Below, piece by piece: positions 5,018 through 10,078 of a stretch of DNA of 10,078 nt. The notes beneath the pieces are model-generated. The model did no database searches and was not told the DNA's origin. It worked only from the letters and a program-made list of their open reading frames with translations. Both the position numbers and the translations under genes were made by a program. This stretch comes from an uncultured Prevotellaceae bacterium. GTDB lineage: Bacteria > Bacteroidota > Bacteroidia > Bacteroidales > Bacteroidaceae. Location of the stretch: assembly GCA_937891085.1 (NCBI GenBank), contig CALAEY010000062.1:1-10078 (forward strand), read 5' to 3'. Position 1 is the first letter of the stretch, and every line of letters starts with the position of its first letter.

Positions 5018-6636
5018 TGTCTGACTACCACTGTGACACGATCTTGCTGAGCTTCATTATACTTATCCATATAATAAGGGCCTGTGCCAGGCTCTCTGTT
5101 ATACTGCGCTTGATTCACATAGAGGGTCATGGAAAGGGGAACACCACCTTCTGTATGCTGATTACCTGCCAATATATCAGCATTGTCTGTAATCATTGAT
5201 ACGTCCAACTCTGTCATGTGATTCTCATGACATTTAAGCCAGATGATTTCATGATTATTCGATAGATCAAGGCTGGTTAGCTGACAGCCATGACACTCCA
5301 AATATGCCAACATCGGATTGTGAGAAATATCAAGTTCTTTCAAGGGGCCATACTGACAATACAGACGTTCTAATTTGGGATTATGAGAGATATCAATAGT
5401 AGATAGTTCATTTACATTTAAGTCCAATACTCTAAGATTGGGTAATTGGGACAAATCTATATTCTTAAGATGAGATGAAGAATCAATAAACTCCTCCAAC
5501 ATGATGTTATGCGAAAGGTCTATATAAGTTATCGGATTGTTAGCAATATCTAAGTTTGTCAAAAGGGTTAGCATACTAACATCAATGCTTTCAATATGAT
5601 TTCGAGGAATATTCAATGCTGTTAATTTCAGATTATGAGATACATCCAACGTGGTCAAATTACAATTTGTACATTCCAAGAAGCTAAATTCTGTATTGTG
5701 GCTCACATCAAGTGTCCCTATAGGATTGTCATTACACAGAAGAGATTCAAGTGCAATATTCTTGGAGATATCAAGGCTTTTCAGGGAATTCTCCTCACAT
5801 GACATTTCTCTTAGATTCACACAATCTGACAAATCTAAAGAAGTTAGCATATTCCCCTTTATCCTCAGTTTCAACAACGCCTTACAATTTGTCAGATTTA
5901 GGGTCATCAAACTTCCGTTATATCCCACATGTTCATCATCTCCGAAATCATTTTTACGAACAATTTCCCTTCCATCACACCACAATTCTTCTAAATAAAT
6001 ATTCTTAGACAAATCAAGGTACTGGATACCATTACCAGCACAGGACAATATCCTAAGGTTGGCAAAAACACCTATCTCATCACAGATAGTAGGGTCATCT
6101 TTATCATCCAAATATAAACTTGTCACCATCTCCACCAAACGCTCATTATATACATTGTCCAACAGCACAGTGCCATCGGCTTCTTTTTGGAAACTACGAC
6201 TTAGTTGAGCCTCAACAGCACTGATAAGAGCAGCATTCTTCAAGGCTGAAACTTGCTTCTGCCCTTCTGTAGTAAACTGGCGCACCTCACTACGACGGGA
6301 ATCTGCGCCATTGCCTATCTCTAAACAATAATAATAGGTGGTGCCAGCTTGCAGTCCTTCAAGAATGGCTGTAGCCGTGCGACCAGTAAGACGAGCCGTG
6401 ATGCTTTGCTCCATTGCCTCTGTTGTACCATAATAGAATGTTGCAGTAGTAACCGTCTCTGTACCATAGGGGTCATAGCTACCCGAAAGAAAGAACTTGT
6501 CAGAGTTCAATACCTGCACTTCGTTAACGAAGAGCTGTGGAGTGAGCGACTGTGGCTCACTATCTTCCTGGCACGCTATCAGCATCGTGATTGCCATCAA
6601 GAAAGCTACAAACTTTATCTCTTTCAATCTTATCAT
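5014..6636 (-). CDS. Leucine-rich-repeat surface lipoprotein (longer paralog)
   Basis: This 540-residue paralog has the same build as the next gene: a signal ending LIAC (Cys22) followed by Gln-Glu-Asp (surface-export-like), a fibronectin-III-like domain (about 38-124), a linker, about fourteen 21-residue leucine-rich repeats (about 194-500; LxxLDISxNxxLxxLxCxxN) and a C-terminal cap (YVNQAQ from 506, ending VTVVVRQ). It has roughly five more repeats than its neighbour. I chose the ATG at 6636 because GAGGAA lies about eight bases upstream; the frame is open to a TTG at 6651, which I reject. The repeat region is AT-rich (18 of 60 G/C at 5401-5460) while the N-terminal part is not (27 of 60 at 6301-6360), so the gene may be a mosaic. 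It follows the PEGA-like gene after 24 bases and overlaps the next gene by 4. Probably a surface adhesin or binding protein; ligand unknown. Confidence 0.82.
   Translation of the reverse strand: MIRLKEIKFVAFLMAITMLIACQEDSEPQSLTPQLFVNEVQVLNSDKFFLSGSYDPYGTETVTTATFYYGTTEAMEQSITARLTGRTATAILEGLQAGTTYYYCLEIGNGADSRRSEVRQFTTEGQKQVSALKNAALISAVEAQLSRSFQKEADGTVLLDNVYNERLVEMVTSLYLDDKDDPTICDEIGVFANLRILSCAGNGIQYLDLSKNIYLEELWCDGREIVRKNDFGDDEHVGYNGSLMTLNLTNCKALLKLRIKGNMLTSLDLSDCVNLREMSCEENSLKSLDISKNIALESLLCNDNPIGTLDVSHNTEFSFLECTNCNLTTLDVSHNLKLTALNIPRNHIESIDVSMLTLLTNLDIANNPITYIDLSHNIMLEEFIDSSSHLKNIDLSQLPNLRVLDLNVNELSTIDISHNPKLERLYCQYGPLKELDISHNPMLAYLECHGCQLTSLDLSNNHEIIWLKCHENHMTELDVSMITDNADILAGNQHTEGGVPLSMTLYVNQAQYNREPGTGPYYMDKYNEAQQDRVTVVVRQ
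6124..6490 (-). repeat. Duplicated N-terminal module, copy in the longer LRR gene
   Basis: This is the partner of 4508-4874, colinear at an offset of 1616 bases. Both copies encode the fibronectin-like domain and the linker ending near VLLDN. The sequences on either side (signal peptides and repeats) are more divergent than this block, which points to conversion or selection on the module. Ends are approximate. Confidence 0.65.
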
Positions 6637-6660
6637 AAGTCTATTCCTCAATTCTCAATC
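6637..6660 (-). promoter_or_regulatory. Intergenic spacer with ribosome-binding-like GAGGAA and ATTGAG repeats
   Basis: The 24-base gap reads, on the minus strand, GATTGAGAATTGAGGAATAG and then GACTT before the ATG at 6636. GAGGAA at about eight bases from the ATG can serve as a ribosome-binding site and supports that start. The ATTGAGAATTGAG run also matches the repeat unit of the array behind aroA. Confidence 0.4.
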
Positions 6661-7656
6661 CTAAAATGAAACACCGATTCCCACATTGGTTTCCCAATGC
6701 TTACCCATGATGGTGGAAGCTCCAGCAGAGAACGCTACTTTGCCCAAAAGATACAAAACCCCAACCTCGGCACTAAGACCTGTAGCAGAATCATGAGTGT
6801 TTTTATAATAATCTCCATTAGAAGTACCCCAAGCTACAACATAGCTACCATAGCCAACACCTTCATAGATATGCAGACCTCCCACAAGACGGTGCATGCC
6901 TCCAACCATCACACGCTTTAGGCTACGCTTGATTTCACCAGAATAATAGGCTGCACTGCTCGTCCCTTTCACCACCCCATCGGCATCACATTCACCAGAG
7001 GTAGAAGGAGCAGACTTGAAATCTGTTTCTGCCATCAAGTAAACCCCATGCTTCCGAAGCACTCCTATCCGCAAACCGTATGCCATAGATTTAGGCCCTA
7101 TACCCACCTGTGTTAAAGCCATGATTTGCAGTTTCTCCTTCACTGTCACCTTTTCTACCACATCAAGGGTGGGAACATGTTCTGTCACAGGCTCTTTTTC
7201 CTCAACCTTTTCTATTTTCAATTCTTCCACTTCTACTATAGTAGGGGTAACGGCTTGCACAGGAGGGGCTAATACCAGTTCGTATGTGATATTTGCTACT
7301 AATGGTTCTGCTAATCGATAGTCACGCAGCACGCCCCATTCTGGGTGTCTAATAGTAAGCATCACAGAGCCTTGCGGGAGATAAATCCAGACTTCCCCCA
7401 CTTCATCTGTACGCTTCACTATTCCTAATGGAGAATCGAAAACAAAGCGGGCATCGCCCACCACCTTTATTAATGCACAAGCATCATGATTAAGGTCATA
7501 TACAGGGGTATGGAAAGCTGTCAAATCATTGGGGATGGTACGGAAACTTTTGACGGAGAACTGCTGTGCCTGGGTGCTCAGAGAGAACGAGAGAAACAAA
7601 AACAGAAGTAATGCAAACTTCCTCTCGTCACGACTATATGTCAACGCATTCCTCAT
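6661..7656 (-). CDS. Outer-membrane protein with PEGA-like domain and C-terminal beta-barrel
   Basis: This 331-residue protein has a signal peptide of about 30 residues, cleaved near AQA-QQ, with a rather long charged start. Residues about 33-130 look like a carbohydrate-binding-like PEGA or related beta-domain (ALIKVVGDARFVFDSP, VWIYLPQGSVMLTIRHPEWG). A Val/Glu/Pro-rich linker (131-175) follows and would span part of the periplasm. Residues about 178-331 alternate like beta strands with Gly/Tyr-rich turns and end in VGIGVSF; a terminal Phe is typical of proteins inserted by the BAM complex. Proteins with PEGA-like domains often occur beside Ser/Thr kinases in this phylum, which fits the neighbouring kinase. 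The ATG overlaps the stop of the upstream lipoprotein gene by 4 bases (ATGA). The exact function is unknown; the barrel call is moderate. Confidence 0.6.
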   Translation of the reverse strand: MRNALTYSRDERKFALLLFLFLSFSLSTQAQQFSVKSFRTIPNDLTAFHTPVYDLNHDACALIKVVGDARFVFDSPLGIVKRTDEVGEVWIYLPQGSVMLTIRHPEWGVLRDYRLAEPLVANITYELVLAPPVQAVTPTIVEVEELKIEKVEEKEPVTEHVPTLDVVEKVTVKEKLQIMALTQVGIGPKSMAYGLRIGVLRKHGVYLMAETDFKSAPSTSGECDADGVVKGTSSAAYYSGEIKRSLKRVMVGGMHRLVGGLHIYEGVGYGSYVVAWGTSNGDYYKNTHDSATGLSAEVGVLYLLGKVAFSAGASTIMGKHWETNVGIGVSF

Positions 7657-8618
7657 TTTAGGTTGAAATCACGAAGACTGAAAATCTCATTCTCTGGTAT
7701 CACTGTCTTATTATCAAGCAGACGGGGTTGCCAAGTGCGCACATGAATCTTGGGAGCCTCTGCATCAGCGAAGTCCCAAAGCAAAAACAAATAGCCATCG
7801 TCTGAATAGATATCAGAAGTATATGCCTGACGAATACTGACACCATAGATTGTTGGAATGGTGGGATGCCTGCTGATCTTAAAGTCGCTGAACTTTAGGT
7901 CAATCCTACGATTAGCCTGGAATATCTGCTTCAATCGTTCCACATACTGAGCCTTGCTGCGGATATTGTAAACCACCTGTTCCTGTGGCAAATAGCGTCC
8001 TCCCTCTTCTGCCCCTGTACGTATCACCTTACCTGTGATAATCAATGCACGCTCACTGAACACCTGCTCAATAAAGTTGATATCTTTGGTCGTATATGAT
8101 TGGCGAAGTTGCTCCACATAATCCAGAATCATGCGACGGTTCTCTGCATCCGTTTCTTCCAATTGACCTGCAAAGGTTTTTCGCGCTTCCTCATAAAAAG
8201 GACTTTGTTCTATGACATGACGCCAGTCGTTTGTCTGAATAACATTGGCTTGTTGGGGCTGTGGCTCTGGAGCAACTTCGGTGTTAGATACTTCTGCTTG
8301 TTCTGCTTCGTTAGAAGAAAGGAAGAACACCTGACCCTCTCTGTCTATGTAACCATTCTGACCTGTATGTACATCTTGAAACTGCAACTTGCCATCACGG
8401 AAAACGGTATCAAGCCTCACATCTGTAAGATGAATATAGCTGATCACCTCCAAGTTTGGATCGACTATAAGATAAGCCGTTTTCCCATCTGCATCTGTGA
8501 CACCGACCAATGCCCTATCTTCCTGAAAGGCATAGGTCACTATGTGTTTTTCAGACTGTCTGCATGATGAAAACAATAGCAGAGCCAATACAACTATTTG
8601 CCACAAATGTTGCTTCAT
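7653..8618 (-). CDS. Lipoprotein with WG-like N-domain and NTF2-like domain
   Basis: First gene of the envelope operon, 321 residues. The signal peptide ends FSSC (Cys19) and is followed by Arg-Gln-Ser rather than acids, so it more likely faces the periplasm than the surface. Residues about 25-100 carry short beta units of the type DGKTAYLIVD and GYIDREGQVFF, reminiscent of WG/KWG repeats. A Pro/Gln/Glu linker (about 103-127) leads to a region (about 155-298) with the pattern of an NTF2/SnoaL-like fold: a helix YVEQLRQSYTTKDINFIEQVFS, ALIITGKVI, a further helix KAQYVERLKQIFQ, then strands ending FLLWDF and IHVRTWQP. No catalytic residues are evident; such domains often only bind. Start at the ATG 8618, just inside the divergent region. 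Function unknown; possibly an envelope sensing or assembly factor for the downstream surface proteins. Confidence 0.6.
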   Translation of the reverse strand: MKQHLWQIVVLALLLFSSCRQSEKHIVTYAFQEDRALVGVTDADGKTAYLIVDPNLEVISYIHLTDVRLDTVFRDGKLQFQDVHTGQNGYIDREGQVFFLSSNEAEQAEVSNTEVAPEPQPQQANVIQTNDWRHVIEQSPFYEEARKTFAGQLEETDAENRRMILDYVEQLRQSYTTKDINFIEQVFSERALIITGKVIRTGAEEGGRYLPQEQVVYNIRSKAQYVERLKQIFQANRRIDLKFSDFKISRHPTIPTIYGVSIRQAYTSDIYSDDGYLFLLWDFADAEAPKIHVRTWQPRLLDNKTVIPENEIFSLRDFNLK

Positions 8619-8626
8619 GTCGAGAG

Positions 8627-8638
8627 ATTATCGATAAT
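8627..8638. promoter_or_regulatory. Perfect 12-base palindrome between divergent genes (candidate operator)
   Basis: ATTATCGATAAT reads the same on both strands. It begins 9 bases upstream of the lipoprotein ATG and ends about 35 bases before the aroA -7 element. A dimeric regulator bound here could control the envelope operon, aroA or both. A possible minus-strand -7 (TATCTTCG, 8651-8644, one mismatch) lies next to it. Confidence 0.3.
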
Positions 8639-8649
8639 TGCGACGAAGA

Positions 8650-8681
8650 TATGAAAAAATACGGAAGTTTTCGTATTTTTG
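8650..8681 (+). promoter_or_regulatory. Promoter of aroA
   Basis: TATTTTTG (8674-8681) is a perfect Bacteroidetes -7 element. At the right distance upstream (20 bases) is TATG (8650-8653), a partial match to the -33 TTTG. Transcription would begin near 8688, giving a leader of about 16 bases. This location rules out the longer reading frame that extends upstream to 8638. Confidence 0.55.
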
Positions 8682-8703
8682 CCGTGAAAAAAGTAATGAA
8701 CCC

Positions 8704-9924
8704 ATGATTTATAGCATCAAAGCACCAGAACGGTTACAGGCAGAGATTCATCTGCCAGCATCGAAGAGCATCAGCAACAGGGCACTGGTGCTGCATGCCC
8801 TTGCTGGGGGTAGTCATGTACCAGAGAATCTATCCGACTGTGACGATACGTTGGTGACTATCAAGGCTCTACGTGACAAGCCAGAGGTGGTGGACATCAT
8901 GGCAGCTGGCACGGCGATGCGCTTTCTCACAGCATATTACAGCGTGAGCCCTGGCATGCGTATCATCACTGGTACTGAGCGCATGAGGCATCGCCCCATA
9001 GGCATATTGGTGGATGCACTGCGCACGCTTGGTGCACAGATAGACTATGTGGGAGAGGAAGGGTTTCCGCCTCTGCGCATCACGGGCAAGTCGTTGGAAG
9101 GCAAGGAGATAGCATTGCCTGGCAATGTAAGTTCACAATACATCTCTGCCTTATTGATGATGGGAGGTGCCTTGCCTCAAGGCTTGACGCTGCACCTGAC
9201 GGGGAACATCATTTCCCGCCCTTACATTGAGCTAACCATGCAACTAATGCGCGACTTTGGGGCGGAGGTTTCTTGGATATCTGATGACAGCATCTGCGTG
9301 AAGGGCGGAGGCTATCAAGACACACCTTACTATATAGAAAGCGACTGGAGTGCAGCGTCTTACTGGTATGAGATAGCAGCGCTTAGCACAAAGGCACGCA
9401 TCGAACTTCCTGGTCTTTTTGCCAATAGTTGTCAAGGGGACAGCAAAGGTGCGAAGCTATTTGAGAAACTGGGCGTGAAAACGGAATTCATCAAAGGAGG
9501 CGTGCGACTGACCAAGACCTCGGAATGTTCAAAAAGACTGGATGCCAATCTGGTGGAGATCCCAGATTTGGCGCAGACTTTTGTGGTGACTTGCTGCTTG
9601 AAAGGCATACCTTTCCGCTTCACAGGTTTACAAAGCCTTCGCATCAAGGAAACAGATCGCATCAGTGCGCTGATCACTGAGCTCCGAAAGTTAGGCTTTG
9701 TGCTGCAAGCTGAAGGCGATGAAGCACTCTCGTGGGAAGGAGAATGGCGTGTTCCTGAAGATCATCCTGTGATAGCCACCTATGAGGATCATCGCATGGC
9801 GATGGCTTTTGCCCCTGCGTCCTTCTTGTATAATAATCTCCAGATTGCCAATCCTGAAGTGGTGAGCAAATCGTATCCGCACTTCTGGGAAGACCTTAAA
9901 ACAGCGGGATTTAATGTCTATTGA
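8704..9924 (+). CDS. aroA: 3-phosphoshikimate 1-carboxyvinyltransferase (EPSP synthase)
   Basis: Joins phosphoenolpyruvate to shikimate-3-phosphate to give EPSP and phosphate, the sixth step of the shikimate pathway to chorismate and aromatic amino acids; cytoplasmic. The 406 residues are complete and slightly shorter than the E. coli enzyme (427), as is usual in Bacteroidetes. Landmarks are LPASKSISNR (17-26, substrate-binding Lys21, Ser22, Arg26), AAGTAMR (67-73), RHRPIGILVDALRTLGA (95-111), SSQ (143-145), SDWSA (212-216), catalytic Asp287 in IPDLAQTF, RIKETDR (312-318) and EDHRMA (360-365). Met66 and Phe74 stand where E. coli has Gly96 and Pro101. The start is the ATG at 8704, since the promoter lies inside the upstream extension. 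It is divergent from the envelope operon and unlikely to work with it. Its stop codon lies within a repeat array. Confidence 0.95.
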   Translation: MIYSIKAPERLQAEIHLPASKSISNRALVLHALAGGSHVPENLSDCDDTLVTIKALRDKPEVVDIMAAGTAMRFLTAYYSVSPGMRIITGTERMRHRPIGILVDALRTLGAQIDYVGEEGFPPLRITGKSLEGKEIALPGNVSSQYISALLMMGGALPQGLTLHLTGNIISRPYIELTMQLMRDFGAEVSWISDDSICVKGGGYQDTPYYIESDWSAASYWYEIAALSTKARIELPGLFANSCQGDSKGAKLFEKLGVKTEFIKGGVRLTKTSECSKRLDANLVEIPDLAQTFVVTCCLKGIPFRFTGLQSLRIKETDRISALITELRKLGFVLQAEGDEALSWEGEWRVPEDHPVIATYEDHRMAMAFAPASFLYNNLQIANPEVVSKSYPHFWEDLKTAGFNVY

Positions 9925-10021
9925 GAGATTGAGAAATTGAGATATTGAGATATTACCATCCGGATGGCTTAACGCTGCGCAGCCTAATCTCTCAATCTCT
10001 CAATATCTCAATATCTCAATT
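9922..10021. repeat. Inverted array of 8-base repeats (4 + 4) around two palindromes
   Basis: The left side is four head-to-tail octamers GAGANATT (9923-9954). The right side is four octamers AATNTCTC (9986-10017), the reverse complement. The two arms could pair over 32 bases with one mismatch per octamer. The 31-base centre holds two perfect palindromes, CCATCCGGATGG (9956-9967) and GCTGCGCAGC (9974-9983). The aroA TGA (9922-9924) runs into the first octamer. In RNA this would be a long hairpin and could end or protect the aroA transcript, though no U-run follows. A similar ATTGAGAATTGAG run lies at 6640-6660. It may be a REP- or MITE-like repetitive element; that is inference. Confidence 0.7.
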
Positions 10022-10078
10022 AATTTAATGATTATCCGCAATTAGCCGACCAAAAATTGGGCTGAATCCTATGAAATG

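Noticed and set aside
6637..6651. Upstream TTG start extending the longer LRR gene by five residues
   Set aside because: The ATG at 6636 has GAGGAA at good spacing and gives a normal lipoprotein signal; the TTG lies over that ribosome-binding-like site.
8100..8567. 155-codon plus-strand frame opposite the NTF2-like lipoprotein gene
   Set aside because: It is antisense to a gene with clear lipoprotein signal and domain pattern; its Cys/Ile-rich sequence has no family resemblance.
8638..8703. 22-residue N-terminal extension of EPSP synthase from a TTG
   Set aside because: The aroA -7 element (8674-8681) lies inside it, and the family starts just before the PASKS motif as given by the ATG at 8704.
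8697..8708. Three-codon ATG-AAC-CCA-TGA mini-frame overlapping the aroA start
   Set aside because: Start-stop overlap of this size is easily chance; nothing else supports translation.
10022..10078. Possible start of a further plus-strand gene (ATG at 10029 or 10071)
   Set aside because: The frame from 10029 stops after five codons and only eight bases remain after 10071, so nothing can be supported.
1..10078. tRNA, rRNA, CRISPR arrays, transposases and integrases
   Set aside because: None seen on either strand; the tandem repeats present are coding LRR units or the octamer array, neither of which has CRISPR repeat-spacer structure.

Overview
The window looks like chromosomal DNA from the order Bacteroidales, probably a gut or oral genus such as Bacteroides, Phocaeicola or Prevotella; I cannot place it to species. 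The evidence is the promoters of the Bacteroidetes type (TTTG, 19-20 bases, TAnnTTTG), the lack of strong Shine-Dalgarno sites, lipoproteins with acidic residues right after the lipobox cysteine, a fimbrillin-like lipoprotein, PEGA-like and leucine-rich-repeat surface proteins, and an EPSP synthase of Bacteroidetes character.

Layout, left to right. (1) 6-899, minus strand: a fimbrillin-like lipoprotein that seems cut short at its C-terminus, preceded 12 bases upstream by a 32-residue acidic peptide gene. (2) 900-1530: a 631-base stretch with no convincing gene. It is not empty: it holds a textbook minus-strand promoter (1229-1259), about 250 bases rich in hairpins that could be a small RNA or a structured leader, a long terminator-like inverted repeat (981-1059), a third copy of that repeat arm (1341-1364), and a textbook plus-strand promoter (1481-1511). 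(3) 1531-3660, plus strand: a three-gene operon of a small low-GC kinase-fold-like protein of the kind found in phage or mobile-element 'polyvalent' proteins, a Bacteroidetes HTH-like protein, and a membrane-anchored Hanks-type Ser/Thr kinase. (4) 3671-8618, minus strand: a tightly packed four-gene envelope operon. In transcription order it encodes a lipoprotein with an NTF2-like domain, a PEGA-like/beta-barrel outer-membrane protein, and two tandem paralogous leucine-rich-repeat lipoproteins; two junctions are 4-base ATGA overlaps. (5) 8619-8703: a short divergent promoter region with a perfect 12-base palindrome. (6) 8704-9924, plus strand: aroA, EPSP synthase of the shikimate pathway. (7) 9922-10021: a 100-base inverted array of 8-base repeats that supplies the aroA stop codon.

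How the parts may work together is inference. The kinase operon and the envelope operon converge with only 10 bases between their stop codons. They could form one signalling and surface module: a cytoplasmic HTH protein and a membrane kinase on one side, surface-exposed repeat lipoproteins and an outer-membrane protein on the other. The low-GC kinase-like gene at the head of the kinase operon looks acquired. The fimbrillin and peptide unit is a separate surface locus whose upstream region may be regulated by RNA structure or by DNA rearrangement. aroA is housekeeping and marks the edge of the accessory region.
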